Source: Chitinophagaceae bacterium
GTDB taxonomy: Bacteria; Bacteroidota; Bacteroidia; Chitinophagales; Chitinophagaceae
Direction of reading: 5' to 3'
Assembly: GCA_027486695.1 (NCBI GenBank)
Contig: JAIXOS010000343.1
Span: 1 to 43,960, forward strand
DNA length: 43,960 nucleotides
Part shown: one piece after another, positions 25,569 through 34,835 of the stretch
How positions within the stretch are numbered: position 1 is the first letter of the stretch
How the letters are laid out: each line of letters opens with the position of its first letter
The notes under the pieces: generated by a model
The model's database searches: none
Told to the model about the DNA's origin: nothing
What the model saw: only the letters and a program-made list of their open reading frames with translations
Position numbers and translations under genes: made by a program

Positions 25569-26996
25569 CTATTGTAGCAAACCGGCTGCCCAATCAATTG
25601 CAAAGCGGGCTTTTTGGTATTTGGTTCGCAATTCTATTTGTTTTTGTAACGATTCTATTACTTTCATTTCGCGACTATTGATTAAAAACAAACTGCTTTC
25701 GCCTTGGGCAAATCTTAATTCTTCGTTGCGCAGTAGCGTAGAGTAGTTGTTAAACATACTTTGTGTTATTTTCAATTGTTGTTGCAAATAGTTGTTTTCA
25801 TTGAGGTAATAGCGCATTTTGTTTTCAATTTGCCATTGTTTGTTGTCAATTTCTAAAGCCGTTTCTTTAATTTTTAATTTGGCTTTTTGGTAATCGCCCC
25901 GTCCTTCGCGCAGTAATAAAGGCACTTTAATATCCAATCCCCATTTATAGTTGTTTTCAATAAAAGGAATATCTACAGCCTTCAGTGTATTATACCCCTT
26001 GTTTAAAATATTGGCTTTCAGGGTTACATAGGGCAATAAGCTTTGAAATTTGAGTCGCTTTTCTACTTCCAAAGCATCAAGTTTGTATTGGTAACTTTTG
26101 ATAATTGGATTTTGCAAAGCGGCTTGCGCTATTTGTGCATCGGTATTGCTTATTTTTTCGGTAAAAGCAAATTGTATGGTATCGGGTATAGCAGTTTGTG
26201 GCAGTAAATAGGCACTGTCGTTTTGTTGCCACAAATGATTGGAAAGTTCCAACGAAGCATTGTTGAGCTTTAGTAAGGCTTCCGCTTGTTGCAATTGAAA
26301 ATTTTGTAGCTGCGTGTAGGCTTCTACGGTGTCTACTACTGAACGATCCCCGTTTTTAAAAGAAACACGAATTAACCGAAGTCTATTTTGGGCTGTTTGT
26401 ACAAATTTTGAATATACGGTGTACAGTTGGTATGCGCCCGCCCATTGCCAGTAATCGGCATAGGCATCAAAAAATAAATTATTGAGTACATTCAGTTTTT
26501 CTTGTTCCGATTGCTTGTTGAATATTTTGGCTTGTTGCAATGCTGCACGTCGTTTATCGATTGTTACGCCTTTCAACAGAGCCATTTCGAGCCCGAGGTA
26601 ACTAGTTTGCCCTTTGGATGCTTCCGATGTTACAAATTGGCCGCCATTGTTTTCCAAACCTGTTTTTACATCCACTCCAATTGGAGTTGGGAGTTTTAGT
26701 TGCGGATTGGTATAAAAATAATAGTTTTTTCCATCAAAGGTTTTTCTGCTTGCATCCATTTCGAACACCGGATCAAAAGCTCCTTTAGCACTCAGCAATT
26801 CGGCTTTTGCTTTTTCTACTAAAATAGAAGCTTGTTTGGCTACCGGGTGATTTTTTTTTACAATATCTATCAGCTGTTGCGGCGTAAACAGTTGTGTGGA
26901 AGTAGGCTTTTGTGCGTATGCTAGTTGCAATCCGCCCCAAAAAATTGCCAAACTTGTACACAAAGTACGCAGGTTAAAAAAAGTATAATCATTCAT
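25569..26996 (-). CDS. TolC-family outer-membrane channel of the exporter operon
   Basis: 475 residues with a signal peptide (cleavage near LAYAQ). Long helical, Gln/Leu-rich segments and two outer-membrane efflux repeats are visible, about 40-230 and 260-470, with the LRxGEGSLF-like turn (LRFAQGESSLFLINSRE) near the C-terminus. It lies 8 bp after the HlyD-type gene and is the last of three exporter genes. It should form the trimeric exit duct for the ABC/HlyD pump. The substrate is unknown. Confidence 0.9.
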   Translation of the reverse strand: MNDYTFFNLRTLCTSLAIFWGGLQLAYAQKPTSTQLFTPQQLIDIVKKNHPVAKQASILVEKAKAELLSAKGAFDPVFEMDASRKTFDGKNYYFYTNPQLKLPTPIGVDVKTGLENNGGQFVTSEASKGQTSYLGLEMALLKGVTIDKRRAALQQAKIFNKQSEQEKLNVLNNLFFDAYADYWQWAGAYQLYTVYSKFVQTAQNRLRLIRVSFKNGDRSVVDTVEAYTQLQNFQLQQAEALLKLNNASLELSNHLWQQNDSAYLLPQTAIPDTIQFAFTEKISNTDAQIAQAALQNPIIKSYQYKLDALEVEKRLKFQSLLPYVTLKANILNKGYNTLKAVDIPFIENNYKWGLDIKVPLLLREGRGDYQKAKLKIKETALEIDNKQWQIENKMRYYLNENNYLQQQLKITQSMFNNYSTLLRNEELRFAQGESSLFLINSREMKVIESLQKQIELRTKYQKARFAIDWAAGLLQ

Positions 26997-27004
26997 TGTG
27001 GTAG

Positions 27005-28372
27005 TTATTTTTCTTTTTTGTCTTTATCGGCTACTTTTTTGTCGCCCTCTTTTGGTTTGTAATATTCCGGTGGAAATCCATTGATGTTTCGCCATAGTTC
27101 GTAGTAAATTTGGACATCTTTCAACAAGGCAATACCACTTGCTCCGCCGCCCATACGTAATTGTTTGGGCCAAGCCTTTTCAGTAGGGTCCTCGGTTACC
27201 AAAACCCTGAATTTTCCGTTATAGCTCACGGCGGTTTCTACAGCTACTACGCATCCGCCAAAGGTGCCGTAACTTGTTTGAGGCCAACCACTAAATACAA
27301 TGGCCGGAAAACCATCAAATACAAATCGAACCTTTTGTCCAATATTTACCAAGGGTAAATCCATTGGATCTACGAACATTTCTACAGCATATTGAATATG
27401 ATTGGGTACAATTTCTACAATCATTTCACCTTCTTTGAGCATTTCTCCAATACCGGCTTTTTGTGCTTTCACAATTTGACCACTTTGTGGTGCAACGATA
27501 TAATACATTTTGTTGCGCGCATCGTAGTTAGCATACACATTTTCCAGTTTAGATACATCTGCTTGTGTGCTAGCCACATTGGATAAGGAAGCAAATTTGT
27601 CGCCTTGTGCTTTTGCTATTTTATCGGTATAATCCTGTATAACACTGTTTTTTTCAATACGTAGGTTGATGAGTTCTTGTCGGTTTTGAAGGTATTTGTT
27701 TTCGGCACTAATTCTTTTGGCCTGTGCATTTTGAAAACTAATTTTTCTTCGTTCAAAATCTACCAACGATATAGCGCCACTATCAAGCATAATTTGTGCC
27801 GCTTCTATTTGACGTTTGGCTACGCCCAATTCATTTTTAACAGCTAGCAAGTCGGTGCTATCACTTTCTACCTTTAATTGCTGCTGTTGCAATTTGTTAT
27901 CAAGCGATTGTAATTTCAATATTTGTGCTTGTTCCAATGCGGCAACTTGATTGTCGGCCGTAGCTGCTTTATTGCTATATCCTTCTATACTTTGTTGTTT
28001 GGCAGTAATTTGTTGTTGTGTACGCTCTAGCAATTTGGGGTCAAAGTACTCTACTTTTACCTCGCCTAGTTGCAAAATGGTATCGCCGGCTTGTACTACA
28101 TCGCCTTCTTTTACATACCATTTAAGTACCCTACCTGCAATGATGGTATTTAATTCTTGTGGTCGTTGTTCTTGACGAAGGGTAGTAATGCTGCCTTTGG
28201 CGCGAATATTTTGTGTCCAAGGCAATAACATGATAACTAAAAGCACGCCAATAATACCATAAAGCCATTTTTTTGCATGATTTTTATTCGCCAAGCGATA
28301 TATTTTACTATATGCCTTTAATTGTGCGTTGGGATATTTTTTGTCTATTTCGAATGTATTAAACGATTCCAT
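27005..28372 (-). CDS. HlyD-family membrane-fusion protein
   Basis: 455 residues: cytosolic N-terminus, one membrane helix at about 38-55 (WLYGIIGVLLVIMLLPW), a lipoyl-like half (WYVKEGDVVQAGDTILQLG), a long coiled coil (about 115-280), the second lipoyl half (VAPQSGQIVKAQKAGIGEMLKEG split around it) and beta-barrel segments (DPMDLPLVNIGQKVRF). The tail is Lys-rich. It should bridge the inner-membrane ABC protein and the TolC-type channel. It is 29 bp downstream of the ABC gene. Confidence 0.92.
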   Translation of the reverse strand: MESFNTFEIDKKYPNAQLKAYSKIYRLANKNHAKKWLYGIIGVLLVIMLLPWTQNIRAKGSITTLRQEQRPQELNTIIAGRVLKWYVKEGDVVQAGDTILQLGEVKVEYFDPKLLERTQQQITAKQQSIEGYSNKAATADNQVAALEQAQILKLQSLDNKLQQQQLKVESDSTDLLAVKNELGVAKRQIEAAQIMLDSGAISLVDFERRKISFQNAQAKRISAENKYLQNRQELINLRIEKNSVIQDYTDKIAKAQGDKFASLSNVASTQADVSKLENVYANYDARNKMYYIVAPQSGQIVKAQKAGIGEMLKEGEMIVEIVPNHIQYAVEMFVDPMDLPLVNIGQKVRFVFDGFPAIVFSGWPQTSYGTFGGCVVAVETAVSYNGKFRVLVTEDPTEKAWPKQLRMGGGASGIALLKDVQIYYELWRNINGFPPEYYKPKEGDKKVADKDKKEK

Positions 28373-28401
28373 ATAGTGAGTAGGTGCTAGTGATGAAAAA
28401 A

Positions 28402-30063
28402 TTATTGAGGATTGTTTTTAATATACAAAACATTATCGCAGTAGCCGGAAATGCTACTGTCTGTTGAGGTGATGATAACAGTAGCTGTTTTTTCTTTTTT
28501 GATATACAGCATTACTTTGTTCCGCTCATCTTCGCTTAAATGATTAAAGGGCTCTTCTAGTAGTAACAAGCGATATTTACCTAACAAAGCACGTATTAGT
28601 AAAATGTTTTGTACCACCTTTTGTGGCAATCTTTTACCCTGTGGGTCTAAAACCACATCAAAACCCATCGAATTGCTTTGTATATAGTGTTGTAAGCCAA
28701 TGATTTGACCCAATTCCATTACTTGTTCTACCGTAATAGATTGATTGCCCATGGTAATATTTTCCCACAATGTGCCATGAAATATATCTTGTTGGCTCAA
28801 TAAAATACCCGTTTGTGAGCGAATGCTACCAATTGAATAATTGCCTATAGGTACATTATCAATCATAATATTGCCGCTAAAATTTTGATAAGCACCCGTA
28901 AGCAACCGCAGTAGGGTAGATTTTCCGGCGCCACTACTGCCGGCTACATGTACCACTTGCCCGGCAGGGATTTGACAACTAAAATTGTTGAGTACTTTTG
29001 CACCCGCGGGGTAACTAAATTGTACATTTTGAAATTCTATATTTACTCCTGTGTTTGCTACAGCCAGTGCCAAATGACCACTTTGTTCTTGTTCGGCATC
29101 AATAATCTTGCTCAATTTTTCAACTGAAGTAAGTGAATCATAAATTTTGTCGAGGTTGCTAATCAACTTTTCTACCGAAGCCATGATAGAAATAATTACA
29201 ATGTCGGCAGCTATGAATTGGCCAATATTGATTTGCTGATTTACCAACAAAATGGCTCCAACAATCAACATGGCAGCTGTTATCAAAATTTTAAATGTAA
29301 TAAGGCTCCAATATTGAGTAAGTAAAATTTTAAAATGGTTGGTACGCGCATCCACATAGCCACCTACAAGTTTGTCGGTTTTGTGCATGTGCAAGGTGGT
29401 GCCTTTGTAATATTTGAACGATTTTACCACTCGTGCCATTTCTTGCAACCAAGCTGCAATAGCATACTTGTAATCGCTTGCTTGCATAGCTGTTGACAAA
29501 CCTTGAAAGGAGGTAAAACGAATAATCAGTATAATAATCAACAATAAAACAGCGCCAAAACCAATAAATATGGGATGGTAGAAGGATAGTAAAATGAGGC
29601 CTAAAAAAATTTGTATTAGCGATGCGGGAATATCCAACAATATTTTATCCAAACCTTTTTGCAGAGAGGTGGTATCGAAAAAGCGGTTGACCAATTCCGG
29701 CAAATAATAGTTGTCTAGTTTTTCTATATTCAAATTAGGCAATTGATCGCTGAAAGCCAATGAATAACGGACAAATATTTTTTGTTCCACTTTTTCAATT
29801 ATTTGCATTTGCCTTATTTGGAGCAACCCGCTAAAAAAAGTACCAATCACTACCATAAAAATGAGCACTACTATAGAAGTAGATATGGAGCCCGCCATTA
29901 CAAAGCTGATAATGGTTTGGATACCGAGTGGTAAAGACAATTGTACCAAACCGGCCAAAATTGCATATATATAAATGGAAACAATGTCTTTTTTATCTAA
30001 TTTAAGTATGTTGAAAAATTTGCGAAACGATTTCGCAAATGATACACTACCAGCTGATGCCAT
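28402..30063 (-). CDS. ABC exporter, fused permease-ATPase with atypical ATPase motifs
   Basis: 553 residues: six-helix exporter domain (about 25-310) and an ABC domain (about 345-553). No C39 peptidase or other N-terminal domain is present. Walker A is intact (GSSGAGKST, 375-383), and the Q-loop Q is there. The signature that should read LSGGQ is LPQKV (479-483), Walker B is LLLLEE (E503 in place of Asp, E504 kept), the D-loop is HLSE, and the switch His is replaced by S533 (ITSTD). Family resemblance is to HlyB/PrtD-type exporters. It opens the ABC-HlyD-TolC operon. It may hydrolyse ATP slowly or depend on an unusual cycle. Confidence 0.88.
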   Translation of the reverse strand: MASAGSVSFAKSFRKFFNILKLDKKDIVSIYIYAILAGLVQLSLPLGIQTIISFVMAGSISTSIVVLIFMVVIGTFFSGLLQIRQMQIIEKVEQKIFVRYSLAFSDQLPNLNIEKLDNYYLPELVNRFFDTTSLQKGLDKILLDIPASLIQIFLGLILLSFYHPIFIGFGAVLLLIIILIIRFTSFQGLSTAMQASDYKYAIAAWLQEMARVVKSFKYYKGTTLHMHKTDKLVGGYVDARTNHFKILLTQYWSLITFKILITAAMLIVGAILLVNQQINIGQFIAADIVIISIMASVEKLISNLDKIYDSLTSVEKLSKIIDAEQEQSGHLALAVANTGVNIEFQNVQFSYPAGAKVLNNFSCQIPAGQVVHVAGSSGAGKSTLLRLLTGAYQNFSGNIMIDNVPIGNYSIGSIRSQTGILLSQQDIFHGTLWENITMGNQSITVEQVMELGQIIGLQHYIQSNSMGFDVVLDPQGKRLPQKVVQNILLIRALLGKYRLLLLEEPFNHLSEDERNKVMLYIKKEKTATVIITSTDSSISGYCDNVLYIKNNPQ

Positions 30064-30240
30064 AATATGTGATGTTTTGGATGATGATGAATGATAGTTA
30101 CAATTTTGTGGTTGTTTTGTTAAACAAATTGTAACTAAAAAGAGATAATTAAGATTTTATTGACATTTAAATGTGTTGATACCTATTTGTTTTGCAATTG
30201 CATACTTTACCATGTTCATAGAAAGCTTTAAAATAGGCTG

Positions 30241-30879
30241 TTACAAATCGTCAAATTCGTACAACGCATCTATATGGCTACCCGCAGGCATTTCAAAAAT
30301 AGGTTTTACCAATCCGTCCGATAAACTATATACCCAACCATGTAAATGTGGTGCATTGTGCTGCTTCCATGCTTTTTGAATAATGGATGTTTTGGCCAAA
30401 TTGGTTACTTGTTCTTGTACATTTAGCTCGGTGAGTTTGTTGAGTTTGTCCGCTTCGGTAGCTAATCCATCAATTTCATCTCGGTGATATCGGTACACAT
30501 CTTTAATGTTGCGCAACCATTTATTAATGATTCCAAGATTGTGGTTAGTCATTGCTGCTTTTACGCCTCCACAACCATAATGACCACATACAATGATGTG
30601 TTTTACTTGTAATACCTCTACTGCATATTGCAATACACTTAGCAAATTCAGGTCGGTATGTACTACCATATTGGCTACATTACGGTGTACAAATATTTCG
30701 CCGGGTTGTGTACCGGTAATTTCGTTGGCAGGTACTCGACTATCGCTACAGCCAATCCACAAAAACTCCGGATGTTGTATGTTTTCGAGCCTTTTAAAAT
30801 AAAAGGGATCGGCCAATACTTTGCTTTCGGCCCATGCTTTATTTTCTACTATGAGTTGTTGATAGCCATTCATATACAA
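30241..30879 (-). CDS. Beta-class carbonic anhydrase
   Basis: 212 residues. Zinc ligands and partners are clear: C44, D46 and R48 (CSDSR), H100 and C103 (HYGCGG). The start may be M1 (30879) or M3 (30873); the second gives MNGYQQLI, the usual start of this clade. It interconverts CO2 and bicarbonate in the cytosol. It sits 177 bp ahead of the ABC exporter on the same strand, with no terminator that I can see between them, so shared transcription is possible though the roles look unrelated. Confidence 0.94.
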   Translation of the reverse strand: MYMNGYQQLIVENKAWAESKVLADPFYFKRLENIQHPEFLWIGCSDSRVPANEITGTQPGEIFVHRNVANMVVHTDLNLLSVLQYAVEVLQVKHIIVCGHYGCGGVKAAMTNHNLGIINKWLRNIKDVYRYHRDEIDGLATEADKLNKLTELNVQEQVTNLAKTSIIQKAWKQHNAPHLHGWVYSLSDGLVKPIFEMPAGSHIDALYEFDDL

Positions 30880-31023
30880 ACGTTGGTTGATATTTAGAAC
30901 AAAATACCATGCATTCTAAACAGTTGGCATGGCCAAAAAAGCAATAAAATATTACTTAGGTTAATAGCCTAGAAAAAAGCGATAGTGAGCCGAGTTATAC
31001 ACTCCTACACTCCGGACAACTGT

Positions 31024-31350
31024 TTAGGCCATATTGGGCGGTGGAACATGTATTTCAACCGAGGGAGATGCCACCAAACTACTGCTTGCAGTACCGTATG
31101 TGTGTGTGTTCAGCAACAACGCTTGAATAGCTATTTCCGTGGAGCCGGAAACGATGAATTCGCTGATGCCAATTGGTAGCTTTTCGGCTTTAGAGGTGGT
31201 TTCGTCATCCTCATCTTCGTCTACATCAAATAAAAGTGTGGTATCTATTACAGTGGAAGCGGACACAAATTGGTGCAATGCCTGCTGTATCGGAGCCAAT
31301 CCGATAAGCAAAACAAACAACAAAAGAAAAGTGTACCAGTTTTTTTTCAT
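31024..31350 (-). CDS. Small secreted protein of unknown function with acidic patch
   Basis: 108 residues, not recognised. An N-terminal hydrophobic segment follows KKNW (YTFLLLFVLLIGLAPI) and may be a signal peptide or anchor. An acidic run (DVDEDEDDE, about 42-50) follows, then a mixed tail ending in PPPNMA. No cysteine is present. It is a monocistronic gene between carbonic anhydrase and fabG, isolated from fabG by the strong terminator at 31454. Could be a lineage-specific protein. Confidence 0.6.
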   Translation of the reverse strand: MKKNWYTFLLLFVLLIGLAPIQQALHQFVSASTVIDTTLLFDVDEDEDDETTSKAEKLPIGISEFIVSGSTEIAIQALLLNTHTYGTASSSLVASPSVEIHVPPPNMA

Positions 31351-31453
31351 GCTGCAATAAGCAATTAGTTAGCACGTAATTGGGGTGGCAAACATACAAT
31401 GTTGGCTGTATATTTACGATAGTAGTTCACCAGAAATATCGTTTTACACAAAC

Positions 31454-31489
31454 AAAAAGAGCATTTCTGATAGAGAAATGCTCTTTTTT
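31454..31489 (-). terminator. Strong bidirectional intrinsic terminator after fabG
   Basis: Stem AAAAAGAGCATTTC paired with GAAATGCTCTTTTT (14 bp, 7-nt loop), with A-run on one side and T-run on the other, 20 bp beyond the fabG stop. It can work on both strands but no plus-strand gene needs it. Confidence 0.85.
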
Positions 31490-31508
31490 AACATTTTATA
31501 CATCAAAA

Positions 31509-32264
31509 TTAAATATTCAATCCGCCACAAGCACTGATTACTTGACCGGTAATGTAGGTACTTAAATCGCTTGCCAAAAACAAAGTAGTGTCTGCAATTT
31601 CTTCGGCACGGCCAAAACGACCTAATGGAATTTTTTTCAAAAAATCATCTGCACCGGCACCTTCTTTCAAGTAATGGGTCATATCGGTTTCTATAAAGCC
31701 CGGAGCAATAGCATTGCAACGGATGTTGCGGCTACCTAATTCCAAAGCAATTGATTTGGTAAACCCAATAATTCCCGCTTTACTAGCAGCATAACTGCTC
31801 TGACCGGCATTGCCACGTACGCCAATAATGCTACTCATATTAATAATACTACCACCTTTGGCTTTCATCATTGGGCGAATTACTTGCTTGGTCATGTTGA
31901 AAATACTTTTCAAATTAATGTCCATCACTTCATCCCACTGCTGTTCGGTCATCCGCAGCAATAAATTGTCTTTACTTATTCCGGCATTGTTCACACAAAT
32001 ATCAATAGCGCCAAAAGTTTTGAGTACGTCATTTACAAATGTTTCGCACTGTGCAAAATCGCCTGCATTGCTTTGATATGCTTTGGCCTGTACGCCTAAC
32101 TCTGTTAATTTAGTTTGCAAAGCCGCTGCTTTTTCGGCACTGCTATCGCTTACAAAAGTGAAAGCAATATTGGCTCCTTGTTGCGCTAATTTCAAAGCAA
32201 TTGCTTCGCCTATGCCACGAGCAGCACCGGTAACTATCGCTGTTTTATTGGCTAATAATTTCAT
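31509..32264 (-). CDS. fabG: 3-oxoacyl-[acyl-carrier-protein] reductase
   Basis: 251 residues, a classical short-chain dehydrogenase. The NADP motif is TGAARGIG (12-19), NNAG is at 92-95, and the catalytic set is N117, S145, Y158 and K162 (SSYAASKAG). The end (GQVISACGGL) matches FabG. It reduces 3-oxoacyl-ACP in fatty-acid elongation. It reads divergently from pyrH and ends at the strong terminator. Other SDR roles cannot be excluded by sequence alone but the close FabG likeness makes them unlikely. Confidence 0.94.
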   Translation of the reverse strand: MKLLANKTAIVTGAARGIGEAIALKLAQQGANIAFTFVSDSSAEKAAALQTKLTELGVQAKAYQSNAGDFAQCETFVNDVLKTFGAIDICVNNAGISKDNLLLRMTEQQWDEVMDINLKSIFNMTKQVIRPMMKAKGGSIINMSSIIGVRGNAGQSSYAASKAGIIGFTKSIALELGSRNIRCNAIAPGFIETDMTHYLKEGAGADDFLKKIPLGRFGRAEEIADTTLFLASDLSTYITGQVISACGGLNI

Positions 32265-32739
32265 TTTTGGTTGTTTAGAAATTGAAATTTGATAAAAAGT
32301 AGTGGGGCAAAAGTAAAATAATTCAATTAAGCACTGTTTAAATTTATTGTTGGAATGTTAGATACCTAGTTCTTTGCGCTGCAAAAGGTAAAATTTTAGC
32401 CTTACTGCTTTGTTTAATGGTGAAAAAATCAAACTCTTTTGCTGCTCAAATAAACGCCTGTTATTCCAACAAACGAATATTGCTACCAACAAAAAAATAG
32501 GGCTATTTACTTATACAATGCTGGTTTACAATTACTCTATAAACGCTAGAGATTGATTTGTCCATGCCAACTTTGTTGAATGTTTACCATGTTCCTGTAA
32601 TACTACGCAACCTATGGTGATGAAAGTGCGTCTATACAAAAAATAAAAAGATAAAATATGTTAATAATGTGCATATTCTAACTTGCTATTTGTTAAAAAA
32701 TTCAGGTTCTTTGCAACCGAACTAAAACACAGCTATAAT
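32265..32739. other. 475-bp divergent spacer between fabG and pyrH
   Basis: AT-rich, presumably with both promoters. I see no gene, strong hairpin or repeat. The frame of pyrH stays open back to 32683 but that part does not resemble the family. Confidence 0.4.
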
Positions 32740-33462
32740 ATGTTACCCAAGTACAAACGCATTTTATTGAAATTATCTGGCGAAGCTTTATTAGGCAACC
32801 AGCGCAATGGTGATCCGTTTAACCCAAAAATTATTGAGCAATACGCGCACGACATTAAAAGTGTTACCGATTTGGGTGTACAAGTAGCTATTGTAATTGG
32901 CGGAGGTAACATTTATAGGGGGATGAATGAAGCAGAAAGCGGTATAGAAAGAGCACATGGCGATTATATGGGTATGTTAGCAACCGTTATTAATGCCATG
33001 GCTATGCAGGCTATGCTGGAAAGAATTGGGGTATATACCCGTTTACAAAGTGCCATTAATATGGAACAAGTGGCTGAACCCTATATTCGCAGAAAAGCTT
33101 TGCGCCACCTAGAAAAAGGACGTGTGGTTATTTTTGGTGCAGGTACCGGTAATCCTTACTTCACTACAGATACCGCCGGTAGCTTGCGCGCTATTGAAAT
33201 GAAAGCCGATGTAATTTTGAAAGGTACACGTGTAGATGGCGTTTACAGTGCCGATCCTGAAAAAGACCCTACTGCAACTCGCTACGAAAAAATATCGTAC
33301 CAAGAATGTATTAGCAAAAACCTAAAAGTAATGGATATGACTGCTTTTACGTTGTGTATGGAAAACAAACTACCCATCATTATTTTCGATATGAACCGTC
33401 CGGGCAATTTACTACAAGTGGTAGAAGGCATGAACGTAGGCACGTTAGTTACGCAACAGTAA
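32740..33462 (+). CDS. pyrH: UMP kinase
   Basis: 240 residues from ATG 32740 ([17 protein letters not shown]), the usual length. Amino-acid-kinase motifs are KLSGEALLG near the N-terminus, GGGNIYRG (about 54-61), [12 protein letters not shown] and TRVDGVY. It phosphorylates UMP to UDP as a hexamer in the cytosol. In many Bacteroidota pyrH precedes frr, but here an outer-membrane efflux gene follows after 58 bp. Confidence 0.96.
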   Translation: MLPKYKRILLKLSGEALLGNQRNGDPFNPKIIEQYAHDIKSVTDLGVQVAIVIGGGNIYRGMNEAESGIERAHGDYMGMLATVINAMAMQAMLERIGVYTRLQSAINMEQVAEPYIRRKALRHLEKGRVVIFGAGTGNPYFTTDTAGSLRAIEMKADVILKGTRVDGVYSADPEKDPTATRYEKISYQECISKNLKVMDMTAFTLCMENKLPIIIFDMNRPGNLLQVVEGMNVGTLVTQQ

Positions 33463-33520
33463 TATAGCCGTTGATGTAATATTTCTTCCGGTCTCACACC
33501 GGCCAAACTAACTTCACCAA

Positions 33521-34825
33521 ATGAAGTACTTCCTTATAAGCATCGTGGGTTTGCTGACAGTTGCTACCGGCATCTGTCAGCAACGCCTATTGCTGCAAGA
33601 TGCTATTGCAAAGGCATTGAAAAACAGTTTAGACATTCAATTGGCCAACAACAATTGGCAAATTGCACAAATCAATAACCATCCCGGCTTTGCAGGGGCA
33701 CTACCTACCGTTACAGCAGGCATTACCGATAATGAACAACTGTCGTCCACTAGCCAAAAGTTTGCCAATCCCAACAACAATATCGATCGTAGCAATGTAG
33801 CCGTTAACAACCTTTCGGCCAATGTTACAGGCAGTATTGTTTTGTTCAATGGCAAACGGATTGTGGCCACACAACAACGCCTTGCTGCTTTACAACAACT
33901 CAACAAATGGCAATTGAATGCACAAGTGCAAAACTGTATTGCCAATGTTAGTGTACGCTACTACGACGTAGCCCGCCAACAATGGTATGCCAACACGCTA
34001 GTACAATCAATTGCCGTTGCAGAACAAAAATTAGCGCTGCTTACCGAACGAAAAGCTATTGGCACAGCCAATAATGCCGATATTTTTCAAGCACAGTTAG
34101 ATGTCAACGCACTACAACAGCAACTGCAAAACCAAGAATTAATTATTGAACAAGCTAAAATAGAATTACAATCTGCTATGTACGAAACGGCAAACACAAC
34201 CAACTTTCGTGTTGCCGACAGTATTTTGGTGAATACACAACTGCACCGAGATAGTTTGCTCAATACCTTGCTACAAAATCCGCAAATTGCCGCTGCTACA
34301 GAACAAATCAATGTGCTAGGCTTTATTGAAAAAGAAACCGCAGCACTCCGCTATCCGACCATTCGTGCCACTACAGGTTATAGTTTTAGCAACAACAAAG
34401 CCGCAGCCGGATTTAATTTACTTACACAAAGTTATGGCCCCTTTATTGGCATCAATGTATCGGTACCTATTTATGCCGGTAACAACGCTAAAAAACAACT
34501 GCACATTGCCGAACTAAACACCCAAAACGCACGTTTACAAAAAGAAAACCTGTTGCTCAATACCCACAATAGCTTTAGTCGTAATTATATAGCTTACCAA
34601 AGCCATTTGCAGCAGTTGGCTACTCAACAAAAAAATTACCAACTATCGCTGCAACTACTGCAATTGGTACAACAAAAGTTTGCCTTGCAACAAGCAACTA
34701 TTATAGATGTTAAGCAAGCACAGCAGAGCTTTGAAAACGAAAGTTATCGGTTGGTCAATTTGCGTTTTGCTGCAAAAACAGCCGAAATAACCCTGCTACA
34801 ACTTAGTAGTAAACTAGGCAATTAA
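33521..34825 (+). CDS. TolC-family outer-membrane efflux protein (second copy)
   Basis: 434 residues with a signal peptide ending near GICQQ. Two efflux repeats are seen, about 25-215 and 230-434, rich in Gln and Asn. The motif VSVPIYAGNNAKKQL is the family's central beta-strand/turn, and the C-terminal LQQATIIDVKQAQQSFENESYRLVNLRF matches the second repeat in parts. No pump or HlyD gene adjoins it, so it is likely an orphan duct. It starts 11 bp before the aminotransferase gene end-to-start, and probably shares its transcript. Confidence 0.88.
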   Translation: MKYFLISIVGLLTVATGICQQRLLLQDAIAKALKNSLDIQLANNNWQIAQINNHPGFAGALPTVTAGITDNEQLSSTSQKFANPNNNIDRSNVAVNNLSANVTGSIVLFNGKRIVATQQRLAALQQLNKWQLNAQVQNCIANVSVRYYDVARQQWYANTLVQSIAVAEQKLALLTERKAIGTANNADIFQAQLDVNALQQQLQNQELIIEQAKIELQSAMYETANTTNFRVADSILVNTQLHRDSLLNTLLQNPQIAAATEQINVLGFIEKETAALRYPTIRATTGYSFSNNKAAAGFNLLTQSYGPFIGINVSVPIYAGNNAKKQLHIAELNTQNARLQKENLLLNTHNSFSRNYIAYQSHLQQLATQQKNYQLSLQLLQLVQQKFALQQATIIDVKQAQQSFENESYRLVNLRFAAKTAEITLLQLSSKLGN

Positions 34826-34835
34826 CTTTTTTGAT

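Noticed and set aside
25569-34825. Two TolC-family genes as a recent duplication.
   Set aside because: The two proteins differ in length and sequence throughout and have different neighbours.
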